The position numbers and the translations under genes are program-made. Below, piece after piece: positions 45,671-54,666 of a stretch of DNA of 64,000 bases. The notes beneath the pieces are model-generated. The model had not been told where the DNA came from. It was given only the letters and a program-made list of their open reading frames with translations, and searched no databases. How positions within the stretch are numbered: the stretch's first letter is position 1; every line of letters starts with the position of its first letter. Source of the stretch: Flavobacterium azizsancarii (lineage in GTDB: Bacteria; Bacteroidota; Bacteroidia; Flavobacteriales; Flavobacteriaceae); contig NZ_JAMZNK010000005.1 in the NCBI RefSeq assembly GCF_027980145.1, positions 141,876 to 205,875 on the forward strand, in the 5' to 3' direction.

Positions 45671-47212
45671 ATGTCTCAAAACACTTTAGAAATAGAAAGA
45701 GAAGAGAAAAAAGAACTTTATGCATACCAAAAAGGCGATATCGATGCCATTTTTGAACGTTTAGACAATGCTCCTTCGAAACATCATTTATTATATCAAT
45801 TACCTACAGGTGGTGGAAAAACAGTTATTTTTTCTGAAATCGTGCGTCGTTATTTAGCGAATAATGATAAAAAGGTAGTGGTTTTAACGCACCGTATTGA
45901 ACTTTGCAAACAAACCTCAAAAATGTTAAAAGGGTTTGGTGTTTCTAATAAGATAATCAATAGTAAAGTAAAGGAATTGCCTGACCAAAACGAATTTTCG
46001 TGTTTTGTTGCCATGGTTGAGACTTTAAAAAACCGTATCAATGATGAAAAATTACATCTTGATAACATTGGTTTGGTTATTATTGATGAGGCGCATTACA
46101 ATTCATTCAGAAAATTATTAAACTCATTCAAAAATGCTTTTATTCTTGGAGTAACAGCAACACCTTTGAGTTCGAATATAAAATTACCAATGCACCAGAG
46201 TTACGATGAGCTTATTGTGGGAGACACTATTAGCTCATTGATCGACAAAGGTTTCCTGGCAAAAGCAACAACCTATAGTTATGATGTGGGATTAACATCA
46301 CTAAAAGTAGGTATTAACGGAGATTACACCGTAAAATCGTCAGATGATTTGTATACGAATACCATCATGCAGGAAAAACTTTTGCATGCATATACAGAAC
46401 GCTCTTTAGGCAAAAAAACCCTGATTTTCAACAACGGTATTCATACTTCATTATATGTGTACGAAACGTTTAGAGAAGCCGGTTACGACATCAGACACCT
46501 TGATAATACAAGCAGTTCTGAGGAACGTAAAGATATCCTGGCGTGGTTCAAAAAGACACCGGATGCTATTTTAACTTCTGTTGGAATCTTAACTACAGGT
46601 TTTGATGAACCAACAGTTGAAACTATCATTTTAAACAGAGCGACAAAATCGCTAACTTTATACTATCAGATGATTGGTCGTGGATCTCGTAAATTACCTG
46701 GTAAAGATGAGTTTACAGTGATCGATTTAGGTAATAATGCGGCACGTTTTGGTTTATGGAGTGAGCCTGTTAACTGGCAGCATATCTTTAAATCCCCTGA
46801 ATTTTATTTGGAGAATTTACGTGATGATACTGAAATCGAATTGTATTTTAAATACAGTATGCCACCGGAATTACGTGCGAAATTCCCAAAAACTGCTGAT
46901 GTTACTTTTGATGTTGATGAAGAACATAAACTAATCATCAAACAAAACTTACGTTCTAAAGTAGTATTAGACAAATCATTAGAGCAACACGCAGCAATGT
47001 GTGTAGACAATACTGAAACCCTGCAGGAAGCAAAATCATTAGGAAAAGAACTAGATGACGATATCGATTGCCGTATCAAACGCTATTCTAAATGTTTGAG
47101 CCAATGTAGTAAAAACTACCGTGAATGGTTAGTTGACGATTACAAACTGAAAATGGTTTTATTAATTGGTAAAAAATACCGTGAAAAAATCATGAACGAA
47201 CCGGATGAATAG
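45671..47212 (+). CDS. superfamily 2 DEAH helicase (type III/UvrB-like)
   Basis: A 513-residue protein. Motif I is LPTGGGKT, motif II DEAHYN, motif III GVTATPLSS and motif VI QMIGRGSRKLPG. The helicase C-domain follows. Family members are DNA or RNA translocases of uncertain role in this phylum. The region after residue 400 is a short, Cys-containing extension (MCVDNTETLQ, CRIKRYSKCLSQC). It has its own consensus promoter. Confidence 0.82.
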   Translation: MSQNTLEIEREEKKELYAYQKGDIDAIFERLDNAPSKHHLLYQLPTGGGKTVIFSEIVRRYLANNDKKVVVLTHRIELCKQTSKMLKGFGVSNKIINSKVKELPDQNEFSCFVAMVETLKNRINDEKLHLDNIGLVIIDEAHYNSFRKLLNSFKNAFILGVTATPLSSNIKLPMHQSYDELIVGDTISSLIDKGFLAKATTYSYDVGLTSLKVGINGDYTVKSSDDLYTNTIMQEKLLHAYTERSLGKKTLIFNNGIHTSLYVYETFREAGYDIRHLDNTSSSEERKDILAWFKKTPDAILTSVGILTTGFDEPTVETIILNRATKSLTLYYQMIGRGSRKLPGKDEFTVIDLGNNAARFGLWSEPVNWQHIFKSPEFYLENLRDDTEIELYFKYSMPPELRAKFPKTADVTFDVDEEHKLIIKQNLRSKVVLDKSLEQHAAMCVDNTETLQEAKSLGKELDDDIDCRIKRYSKCLSQCSKNYREWLVDDYKLKMVLLIGKKYREKIMNEPDE

Positions 47213-47250
47213 AAAAAGCTTGTTTCAAGTTTATTTTTCTGAGGTTTTTT

Positions 47251-47412
47251 AGTTTCAGGTTTCAAGTTTCAAGTTTATTGGAATCTAAACAAAATCATAA
47301 TCTTAAAAGGAGAAATCGCATTTTAGAGTAATTCATTCTATTGCGATTTCTCCTTTGGCAAATTACCAAAAACTTATTTTTAAGTTTTTAAAGCAACCTG
47401 AAACTTGAAACA
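47251..47412. repeat. nested inverted repeats between the two helicase genes
   Basis: A 15-bp perfect stem, AAAGGAGAAATCGCA at 47306-47320 with its complement at 47342-47356, is flanked by 'gtttcaggtttcaagtttcaag' at 47252 and an inverted relative near 47394. No gene lies here. It is probably a dispersed repeat with a possible terminator role for the upstream gene. Confidence 0.55.
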
Positions 47413-47441
47413 AATAAAAACAAAATAAACAAAAAATAAAG

Positions 47442-48776
47442 ATGTCTAAACAATTCTCAGCATTAGGAATTTCAGCACCAATTTTAAAAGCGTTAAGCGA
47501 ATTGAACATTGTTGAACCAACAGAAATTCAACAAAAAACAATTCCGTTGCTTTTATCTGAAAGCCATGATGTTGTAGGTCTAGCCAAAACCGGAACAGGT
47601 AAAACAGCCGCTTTTGGATTACCATTACTACAATTGATTGATACCGAATCGCCAATTGTTCAGGCTATAATTTTAGTACCAACGAGAGAACTGGGACAAC
47701 AAATATTCAGAAATTTAGAAGATTTTGGAAAACATATTCCAAATATTTCTATAGCTGCAACTTGTGGCGGAATCCCAATAAAACCACAAATTGAACGATT
47801 ATCGCAACCCACACATATTGTTGTAGCAACTCCGGGACGTTTAATCGATTTGATTCAGCGCAAAGCTATTGACTTAAAACAAACAAAGTTTTTAGTTCTT
47901 GATGAAGCCGATGAAATGGTTTCTATCCTAAAAGAAAGCCTGGACGAAATCGTTGCTGAACTTCCTAAAAAACATAGAACTTTATTATTCTCAGCTACTT
48001 TACCGGGAACAATTAAACAACTAATCCAGAATTACTTAGATAAAAATGTAGTTCAGGTTAGCGCTAATATGGAAACTGTTGGTAACCAAGGAATAGATCA
48101 CGAATATATTGTTGTTGACCCAATTGAAAAATTAGATGTTTTAATGCATTTTTTAAATTCAAAAGACGGTGAACGCGGAATCATCTTCTGTAAAACTAAA
48201 GCTGCAGTAAATAAATTAGCAAAAAACCTTGCCATAAATCGTTTTTCTTCTGGAGCGCTTCATGGAAGTTTATCTCAGGGAATTCGTGACAGAATCATGG
48301 AACAATTTCGTGAAGGACATATCAATATTCTGGTTGCAACTGACTTAGCTGCAAGAGGAATCGATGTAAAAGAAATCTCTTATGTAGTCAATTATCATTT
48401 ACCGGATACTTATGAAAACTACGTTCACCGTAGCGGAAGAACAGCAAGAGCAGGAGCAAAGGGACTTTCTTTAACCGTTTTACAACAAGAAGAAGTAGTA
48501 GAAATTCCCGAATTCGAAAAAGAATTAGGAATTAAGTTTACACAATTCCAGAAGCCTTCAGTAGTAAGTTTAGAAGAGAATAATACGCTTTTATGGGCGA
48601 AACAAATCTTTAAAACAAAACCAAATCATGATATTTCTGATGATTTGAAAACGAAGGTAAAAACTGTTTTTCATCATCTTACTAAAGATGAATTAATTGA
48701 AAAACTAATGGCCAATTATGTTCTTCAAAATAAAGTTGAAGTAACCGAAAAACCTGTTAAAAAATTCAAAAAGTAA
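47442..48776 (+). CDS. DEAD-box RNA helicase
   Basis: A 444-residue ATP-dependent RNA helicase with motifs Q (EPTEIQQKTIP), I (AKTGTGKT), Ia (PTRELGQQ), Ib (TPGRL), II (DEAD), III (SAT) and VI (HRSGRTARAG). The C-terminal tail is short and Lys-rich. It is involved in ribosome assembly or RNA decay in homologues; the exact target is not clear. Confidence 0.93.
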   Translation: MSKQFSALGISAPILKALSELNIVEPTEIQQKTIPLLLSESHDVVGLAKTGTGKTAAFGLPLLQLIDTESPIVQAIILVPTRELGQQIFRNLEDFGKHIPNISIAATCGGIPIKPQIERLSQPTHIVVATPGRLIDLIQRKAIDLKQTKFLVLDEADEMVSILKESLDEIVAELPKKHRTLLFSATLPGTIKQLIQNYLDKNVVQVSANMETVGNQGIDHEYIVVDPIEKLDVLMHFLNSKDGERGIIFCKTKAAVNKLAKNLAINRFSSGALHGSLSQGIRDRIMEQFREGHINILVATDLAARGIDVKEISYVVNYHLPDTYENYVHRSGRTARAGAKGLSLTVLQQEEVVEIPEFEKELGIKFTQFQKPSVVSLEENNTLLWAKQIFKTKPNHDISDDLKTKVKTVFHHLTKDELIEKLMANYVLQNKVEVTEKPVKKFKK

Positions 48777-48860
48777 TATTTCAGGCATTTGAAATTGTAA
48801 ATTTATGTTGTACATTTAGGTGGTATTTTTTTAATGAATCCTACTTAAAAGACAACATAT

Positions 48861-50120
48861 ATGAAGATAGTCATTATAGGAGGTGGTTTTGCAGGAATAA
48901 ATCTTGCAAAAGAGCTTGTAAACCATCCTCAAATACAAGTAACACTTGTAGACAAAAATAATTATAATTTTTTCCCTCCGCTTATATATCAGGTTGCTAC
49001 GGCTTTTTTAGAGCCGTCTAGTATCAGTTATCCTTTTAGAAAATTCTTTGCAGGCAAAAAAAACCTGCAATTTCGTCTAGGCGAATTACTTTCTGTGGTT
49101 CCTGCCGAAAATAAAATAATCCTCAATAACGGCGAATTAACGTACGATCATCTCGTTTTTGCTACAGGTGCTGAAACAAGTTATTTTGGTATGGAAAACG
49201 TAATGAAAAACGCCATTCCGATGAAAACCTTAAATGATGCCATCGAAATGCGTAATACACTGCTTAAAAATCTTGAAAAAGCAGCTATCACCAAAGATAT
49301 CCGTAAACGCCGTAAATTATTAACGATTGTTGTTGCCGGAGGAGGACCAACAGGAGTAGAGGTTTCAGGAATGTTTGCCGAAATGCGAAAAAACATTCTC
49401 CTTAAAGAATATCCTGAATTAGAAACATCAGCCAGTAATGTGTATTTGGTCGATGGGGGAGACGCACTTCTCGCACCAATGAGCAAAGCTTCTCAAAAAG
49501 ATACTTTAGAGGCACTTACAAAATTAGGAGTTGTAGTTAAACTTCACACCCGTGTTACAGATTATATTGATGATACAGTTCATTTTGAAAATGGAGAAAC
49601 CATCAAAACAAAAAATCTAATTTGGGCCGCGGGAGTTTCTGCCAAAATATTCGAAGGGATTCCAAAAGAAAGTTATGGTCGCGGACGACGTATGGCAACA
49701 GATCAATACAATAAAGTAGATGGTCTTATCAATATCTATGCAATTGGTGATACAGCTATAACTGCAGGAGATAAAAATTTTCCGGACGGACACCCACAAG
49801 TTGCTCAGGTTGCAATTCAGCAAGGATTAAATTTAGCAAAAAACTTTAAAGCATTAGCGCAAAACAAACCATTAAAACCTTTTGCTTATAATGATAAAGG
49901 TTCTATGGCAATCATTGGAAAAAATAAAGCCGTTGTTGATTTACCAAGTCCAAAATGGCATTTTAAAGGATTTTTTGCCTGGGTTATCTGGCTGTTTATC
50001 CACTTGATATCACTAATTACTTATAGAAACAGATTAAATACGTTCTGGAATTGGATGGTTGCTTATTTTGCAAGAGATCAATCATTGAGAATGATTATCA
50101 GACCAGATAAGAGATCTTAA
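48861..50120 (+). CDS. type II NADH dehydrogenase (NDH-2)
   Basis: A 419-residue flavoprotein. FAD-binding IGGGFAGINLAKEL is at the N-terminus, NAD-binding 'VVAGGGPTGVEVSGMFAE' near residue 160, and 'IYAIGDTA' marks the second FAD contact. The C-terminal region with 'FKGFFAWVIWLFIHLISLITYRNR' is a membrane-binding helix. It oxidises NADH and reduces quinone without proton pumping. Confidence 0.9.
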   Translation: MKIVIIGGGFAGINLAKELVNHPQIQVTLVDKNNYNFFPPLIYQVATAFLEPSSISYPFRKFFAGKKNLQFRLGELLSVVPAENKIILNNGELTYDHLVFATGAETSYFGMENVMKNAIPMKTLNDAIEMRNTLLKNLEKAAITKDIRKRRKLLTIVVAGGGPTGVEVSGMFAEMRKNILLKEYPELETSASNVYLVDGGDALLAPMSKASQKDTLEALTKLGVVVKLHTRVTDYIDDTVHFENGETIKTKNLIWAAGVSAKIFEGIPKESYGRGRRMATDQYNKVDGLINIYAIGDTAITAGDKNFPDGHPQVAQVAIQQGLNLAKNFKALAQNKPLKPFAYNDKGSMAIIGKNKAVVDLPSPKWHFKGFFAWVIWLFIHLISLITYRNRLNTFWNWMVAYFARDQSLRMIIRPDKRS

Positions 50121-50186
50121 AATGAAATAAAATTCCAATTATTTTGAAATTCCAAATTCCAAATAGATAGAGTATTTAATTAAATA

Positions 50187-50224
50187 TAAAAAAGCCAGAA
50201 TTTTAATAAATTCTGGCTTTTTTA
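50187..50224. terminator. intrinsic terminator
   Basis: AAAAGCCAGAATTT pairs with AAATTCTGGCTTTT, followed by a T-run. Confidence 0.85.
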
Positions 50225-50307
50225 TTTCAGTTCGTTATCATTGGAATTTAGAGCCGGGTGATAGCAAACAAGTGAAGCAATTTAAAAAAAATGGAATTTT
50301 ATTTCTT

Positions 50308-51537
50308 CTAGTGCCCAATCAAAACATCATCATCTGCAGAAGCTTCAACTTTTTCTTTAATAAAACGTTTTCCTATATTTAAAACAATAAAAGCTATAAT
50401 TGTAGTTGTGGTCATAATAAGAACCATTGGCGCTACAGAATCTTTTACAAATATACCAACAGCAAATGAGGCCAAAGCTCCCAGGCCTAATTGAATTGCA
50501 CCCATTAAAGCTGAAGCACTTCCGGCATTCTTAGCAAATGGAGCCATCGTAAGTCCGGCAGTATTTGGATTTGAAATCCCAAAACATCCTAAAAATAAAA
50601 AAAGCATTGCAATAATTTCATACAATCCTAACAGATTGTTCAGGGAAAGTATTAGAAAAACAATAGCAATTACAGATTGTGTAATAAGCGCTCCGAAAAT
50701 CATCTGTTCACTTGAAAATTTCTTCAATAAAACCGAATTCAACTGACTGGAACCAATAAAACTCACTGACATAAAAGCAAAAATCCATCCATAAGTTTTA
50801 GCGTCTACATGATAAATGTCCATAAAAATTATAGGGGAGGCCGCTACGTATGTAAACAAGCCAGAAAAAGCGATAGAACCCGTAAAAGCGTAAGTAAAAA
50901 ACTGTGGTTCTTTAAGCACCTTCAAAAAGTTAGCAATAATTGGTTTTGGTTTTAAGGAAATCGAAGTGTCCGGTTTATAAGTATTTGGCAATCCAACCAT
51001 AGCAGCAATTAAAATTGCAATTCCCATACACATCAAAATAAAAAACACAGTATGCCAGCCGTAATCCTCTGTAACATAACCACCAATTGTTGGCGCCAAC
51101 ATTGGCGAAAGCCCCAGAACCAACATTAATAAAGAGAAAACTTTCGGAATATCTTTTACCGGAAACAAATCCCTAACCATTGCCACAGATGCTACAGTTG
51201 CAGCGCAACTACCAATAGCCTGAACAAATCTCAGAAGGATAAACGAATCAATATCAGCAACGTAAACACAACCTAAAGAAGCCAAAATATAAACTAAAAG
51301 ACCAACGAACAAAGGTTTTTTTCGTCCAAAACGATCTAATAATGGTCCATAAAGCAATTGTCCTGCTGAAATTCCGATAAAATAACTCGATAAACTCATA
51401 GAGACTTTTGCAACCGTCGTATGCAAATCTTTTGCTATACCAGAGAATCCAGGCAAATACATATCGATTGAAAAAGGACCAAGTGCTGTTAGAGAACCTA
51501 AAATAAGTATAAGCTTAATATATTTTTTTGTTGTCAT
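50308..51537 (-). CDS. Bcr/CflA-family multidrug efflux MFS transporter
   Basis: A drug:H+ antiporter of about 409 residues with 12 membrane spans. The N-terminal 'SLTALGPFSIDMYLPGFSGIAKDL' is the family signature, with 'GPLLDRFGRKKPLFVG' as the first cytoplasmic loop motif. ATG 51537 is favoured over ATG 51555 because a TACCTTTG promoter element at 51567-51574 puts the transcript start near 51560, which would leave only about 5 nt of leader for the earlier codon. Both are possible. Confidence 0.88.
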   Translation of the reverse strand: MTTKKYIKLILILGSLTALGPFSIDMYLPGFSGIAKDLHTTVAKVSMSLSSYFIGISAGQLLYGPLLDRFGRKKPLFVGLLVYILASLGCVYVADIDSFILLRFVQAIGSCAATVASVAMVRDLFPVKDIPKVFSLLMLVLGLSPMLAPTIGGYVTEDYGWHTVFFILMCMGIAILIAAMVGLPNTYKPDTSISLKPKPIIANFLKVLKEPQFFTYAFTGSIAFSGLFTYVAASPIIFMDIYHVDAKTYGWIFAFMSVSFIGSSQLNSVLLKKFSSEQMIFGALITQSVIAIVFLILSLNNLLGLYEIIAMLFLFLGCFGISNPNTAGLTMAPFAKNAGSASALMGAIQLGLGALASFAVGIFVKDSVAPMVLIMTTTTIIAFIVLNIGKRFIKEKVEASADDDVLIGH

Positions 51538-51566
51538 TTTCTTAAAAAATTGCATTTCATTTCCTG

Positions 51567-51574
51567 CAAAGGTA
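51567..51574 (-). promoter_or_regulatory. TAnnTTTG promoter -7 element for the MFS gene
   Basis: On the minus strand it reads TACCTTTG, an exact consensus match. A 9-bp inverted repeat, AATTAAACG at 51597-51605 with CGTTTAATT at 51625-51633, lies upstream between the two divergent genes and could be a shared operator. Confidence 0.5.
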
Positions 51575-51691
51575 AATATTTACTACCTTGTTATATAATT
51601 AAACGCCTTTTTATATAAAAATGACGTTTAATTGAAGCTTGATTGAATTTCAAAAACTGATTTCAATATTAATCCTAAAATTTAAAAATTT

Positions 51692-52111
51692 ATGAAAAAA
51701 TTCACCTTACTATTAGCCTTTATTTTTACAACAATTTCATTTGCACAGACAATTACATCAAAAATAGAAGATGCAAGCCCTGAGCAATATGCACTTCTTC
51801 AAAAAGTAAACCAGTATTATCCGGACATTACTTTAAACAAATCAGTTACTAATTTCTACGCTGACGGAAAAATTATCGACACGCAACAGGAATTTAATCT
51901 GGACACGTCTAAATTTTCAAGTTATAAAATTGGTATTGAACCAGGTAACAAGAAATTATTGTTCGAATATGTTTCAGATGAAACTGGAAAGGTTTATGGA
52001 GATGTTTCTATTTTTAAAGGAAATGCTTTGAGAACCACTTTTTCAGAAAAAAATAGTGAAATAAATGTTGCGCTTAACGGAAAATCTGTTTATTTAAAAA
52101 AAATCAAGTAG
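51692..52111 (+). CDS. small secreted protein, paralogue of a phage-borne gene
   Basis: A 139-residue protein with a signal peptide ending near SFAQ. I do not recognise the family. It is homologous to the 147-residue protein at 53393-53836 inside the phage element: both have 'EQY.L..KVN..YPDI.L.K.V.N' and '...FKGN.LRT'. It has its own terminator. This copy lies outside the left attachment site and that one inside it, an unusual pairing. Confidence 0.7.
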   Translation: MKKFTLLLAFIFTTISFAQTITSKIEDASPEQYALLQKVNQYYPDITLNKSVTNFYADGKIIDTQQEFNLDTSKFSSYKIGIEPGNKKLLFEYVSDETGKVYGDVSIFKGNALRTTFSEKNSEINVALNGKSVYLKKIK

Positions 52112-52131
52112 TACAATTTTATATTCAAAAG

Positions 52132-52160
52132 AAAAGCATTCGCTATAGCGAATGCTTTTT
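52132..52160 (+). terminator. intrinsic terminator
   Basis: AAAAGCATTCGC pairs with GCGAATGCTTTT around TATA. Confidence 0.85.
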
Positions 52161-52207
52161 TGGTTTATATTTGAACCATAATATATTTAATAAAAATTGG
52201 AATCAAA

Positions 52208-52585
52208 ATGAAAAAATTTATTCTTTTACTAATATTAGTTTCTTTTTCAGCACATTCACAAACAAACCGCTTTACAGGAACCTGGAGTACTGAAAATTGT
52301 AAAGATTGCAGCAAGGAATATGTTTTGAAATTAAACATAGCACAATCTAACAGTAAAATTTTTGGAACCGCCGAAATTACAAGCAGCAATGAAAAATTTG
52401 TTACGGGAATTATGGAAGTTACTGGCTATGTAAACGGATTTGGCGAAAAAGCCCAAATTAGTATTAAAGCTAAAAATGGTTCTGTAAGCGCAGTTCTTTT
52501 TGCAAACGATCAATCGCTACAATTCAATAAAAGAAGCGGCGACGATTTAGTTCCCAAAGAAACGATTCTCACGAAACTGTATTAA
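52208..52585 (+). CDS. small secreted protein
   Basis: A 125-residue protein with a signal peptide (ends near AHSQ). The mature part is beta-rich: 'RFTGTWSTENCKDCSKEYVLKL' then 'GTAEITSSNEKFVTG'. It has a Cys pair CKDC that could form a disulfide. No named family is recognised. It is on the same strand and 96 nt after the preceding secreted-protein gene, but a terminator separates them. Confidence 0.65.
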   Translation: MKKFILLLILVSFSAHSQTNRFTGTWSTENCKDCSKEYVLKLNIAQSNSKIFGTAEITSSNEKFVTGIMEVTGYVNGFGEKAQISIKAKNGSVSAVLFANDQSLQFNKRSGDDLVPKETILTKLY

Positions 52586-52913
52586 TATTAAGTAAGCTTA
52601 TTTTTTAATTGGATAAAATGTTATGACATTTGAGGAAAATCGCTTGTAATGAAAATAATTCTTTTTTTAACCGAATATCGATAACTGATGAATTAGCAAA
52701 AGAATATTCTAAAAATTCAAAATTCAAGGTTTATGGAATATTTGAAGATTCAATTCTTCAATTGTATAAACTCAACAACCACTGTTCACAAAGAATACGA
52801 TAAGTAGAAAACAGAAAAGAAATTAATGTGAGTAATCTGGATAAGTCTTGTATAGAACAAAAGCGCAAAGCTTTGAAAAAGCGACATCCTGGTCCTTTTT
52901 AGTTATATCTATT
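52586..52913. other. gap on host side of the left attachment site
   Basis: No complete gene is seen. A 40-codon open stretch (about 52681-52803) reads ITDELAKEYSKNSKFKVYG... without a start; an upstream ATG at 52649 is in another frame. It may be a frameshifted remnant of a small gene. Confidence 0.35.
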
Positions 52914-52941
52914 TTGAACTATAATTTATAGTATGATTTGC
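52914..52941. other. left dif-like attachment site (attL)
   Basis: The XerC-type arm TTGAACTATAA, centre TTTATA and a diverged XerD-type arm GTATGATTTGC together give the 11-6-11 layout of a dif site. The first two parts are identical over 16 bp (TGAACTATAATTTATA) to the right site at 60950-60977. The XerD arm does not match the dif consensus and is taken to come from the phage. Confidence 0.7.
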
Positions 52942-53037
52942 AGTATGTCCAAGAAGATGTTAACAACTTTATGAACAGCCTTATTTAACCCTATTTTGTA
53001 GAAATCTAAAGGTATAAAAAAAATATGGACATAAAAA

Positions 53038-53060
53038 AACCCCGTTTTATTGGGGTTCAT
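53038..53060 (-). terminator. intrinsic terminator near left end of the element
   Basis: AACCCC pairs with GGGGTT around GTTTTATT, just downstream of the leftward 89-residue gene. Confidence 0.7.
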
Positions 53061-53063
53061 TTA

Positions 53064-53333
53064 TTAGATTTGATGTAGAACTTTTTCGAGTTCGGGAAGA
53101 TTAAACTTTTCAATACCCATTTCTAAGGATAGTATTTCATCTACTTTTCTAAAGTATATAAAATATGAGTTAACAATTGTACTACCATTACTATTTATAT
53201 CTTCAAAATAGCCATCAACTTTATTAGCATCTTTTATATTCCATCTTATGTCTGAAGTTACCTCATATTCTTTAGGTACTAATTTTTGATAATAATCTAC
53301 TACTTGTGCAACTGTTTCACTAGTTAATTTCAT
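53064..53333 (-). CDS. small hypothetical protein in the provirus
   Basis: An 89-residue soluble protein (MKLTSETVAQVVDYYQKLVPKEYEVT...). No recognised domain. It ends against a terminator and follows the cargo-like secreted protein by 59 nt on the same strand. Function unknown. Confidence 0.5.
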   Translation of the reverse strand: MKLTSETVAQVVDYYQKLVPKEYEVTSDIRWNIKDANKVDGYFEDINSNGSTIVNSYFIYFRKVDEILSLEMGIEKFNLPELEKVLHQI

Positions 53334-53392
53334 AATTTATAAATTTTAAAGAAATTTATAAAAAATAGTTGAAATATCAAATTAAAAAGATT

Positions 53393-53836
53393 TTACCCTT
53401 TAACTTCATTAATTAATTTGCCATTTATAAAGTATTGCATTAGCGATTTGCCTTTATCAAGTTTGTAAAGTGTTCTAACAGTATTACCATCGAAAGTCCT
53501 AATTTCACCAAACGTCAAAACATCGTCGGGAGTTAAAAATGTATATGATAAACATCTATTATCTAAGATAGTTACATTGTACAATTTAAACTTAGAAACA
53601 TTTTCATAGACTACATCAGCAGAAAGAAACTCATTTGTTTTAAAATTGTTTTTATATTTATTCTTAACCTGCTTACTAAGCATAATATCAGGATAAAATG
53701 AATTAACTTTTTTTATTAATTCGTACTGCTCAATTGTTGCTGTATCTGTTTTTTCAAGATAAACTTTCATATCTGCATCTTGTGCAAAAACTGGTACTGC
53801 AAGTAATATAAAAAGTAATAAAGTAATTTTTTTCAT
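53393..53836 (-). CDS. secreted protein, homologue of the host gene just outside attL
   Basis: A 147-residue protein with a signal peptide ending near VFAQ. Homologous to the 139-residue protein at 51692-52111, sharing 'EQYELIKKVNSFYPDIMLSKQVKN' type sequence. A provirus cargo gene that resembles the neighbouring host gene suggests capture by imprecise excision, but it could also be an independently acquired moron. Function unknown. Confidence 0.65.
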   Translation of the reverse strand: MKKITLLLFILLAVPVFAQDADMKVYLEKTDTATIEQYELIKKVNSFYPDIMLSKQVKNKYKNNFKTNEFLSADVVYENVSKFKLYNVTILDNRCLSYTFLTPDDVLTFGEIRTFDGNTVRTLYKLDKGKSLMQYFINGKLINEVKG

Positions 53837-54011
53837 GTGGTTTTATTTTGTGAGTTTATAATTACTAAAGATTTTCAAATATAGTGCCAATAATTTTAAT
53901 TTCACTTTGTCAATTGCTATAAAAGAATAAATAATTATACCTTTTAAAAAATCAGGACTTTACATTTTTTTCTTACATTAGTACAATTCTAACACTTAAA
54001 CTATTTAACAA

Positions 54012-54197
54012 ATGAATTTAGTAAATGTACTTGAACAATCAACTTCGAAAACAATCACTATTAACGCAGATGAAATTCTGTTTATTAAAGGTTCGGGTGA
54101 CCCTTTAACAGCAGTAATCATATTTATTAATGGTGAAAAAATAACTGTAAAGCACACACATACAGAAGTAATTGATATGGTATCAAAAAGTAAATAA
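54012..54197 (+). CDS. small LytTR/FlbD-like protein
   Basis: A 61-residue protein. Its 'ITINADEILFIKGSGDPLTAVIIFINGEKITVKHTHTEVIDMV' region has the strand order of the start of LytTR DNA-binding domains, and also resembles FlbD. It is one of only two rightward genes in the element. A regulatory role is a guess. Confidence 0.5.
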   Translation: MNLVNVLEQSTSKTITINADEILFIKGSGDPLTAVIIFINGEKITVKHTHTEVIDMVSKSK

Positions 54198-54213
54198 TTA
54201 AAAATAAAAAACT

Positions 54214-54423
54214 ATGACTAACCAAGATGTCTTTGATATTAATATCCCAATTCTGGTGATAGGATTTAAAATTAATGCACTAATTAAAACTCTCAGTCCA
54301 GAACAACAAGAAATTTTTAAAGATTGCATGGAAGATGCAAAAACCACAATCCGCGAAGGAATTGGAAAACATCTAACAGAGGAAAAACTAGATGAAATTT
54401 GTGAAATTTTAGACGTACATTAA
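54214..54423 (+). CDS. small hypothetical protein in the provirus
   Basis: A 69-residue protein, probably helical (ALIKTLSPEQQEIFKDCMEDA). It is 16 nt after the LytTR/FlbD-like gene on the same strand. Function unknown. Confidence 0.5.
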   Translation: MTNQDVFDINIPILVIGFKINALIKTLSPEQQEIFKDCMEDAKTTIREGIGKHLTEEKLDEICEILDVH

Positions 54424-54425
54424 AA

Positions 54426-54460
54426 AATAAGCCTTTGTAAATTAATACAAAGGCTTATCT
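54426..54460. terminator. bidirectional terminator that overlaps a stop codon
   Basis: AATAAGCCTTTGTA pairs with TACAAAGGCTTATC around AATTAA, between convergent small genes. The stop of the leftward 74-residue gene (54442) falls in its loop. Confidence 0.75.
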
Positions 54461-54666
54461 ATTATATAGTCATTACAATATTGTCGAGAAATATAATTAC
54501 CAGTTTTTCGATTGTAAATATTAATGTAGTGATAATCAAATCCAACATTTTTACACCAATTATGCAGATAAAAGATTGATTTACAAAACTCGATTTTTAT
54601 CGGTCGTATAGATTTATCTTTATTAAAGATTGTACAGCTGTAAGGCGTTGGAGTAGTATTAGCCAT
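54442..54666 (-). CDS. small hypothetical protein in the provirus
   Basis: A 74-residue soluble protein with many aromatic residues and four Cys (SCTIF, FCKSIF, NWCKNVG, QYCNDY). It overlaps the 283-residue gene by 8 nt, so translation is likely coupled. Function unknown. Confidence 0.55.
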   Translation of the reverse strand: MANTTPTPYSCTIFNKDKSIRPIKIEFCKSIFYLHNWCKNVGFDYHYINIYNRKTGNYISRQYCNDYIIDKPLY

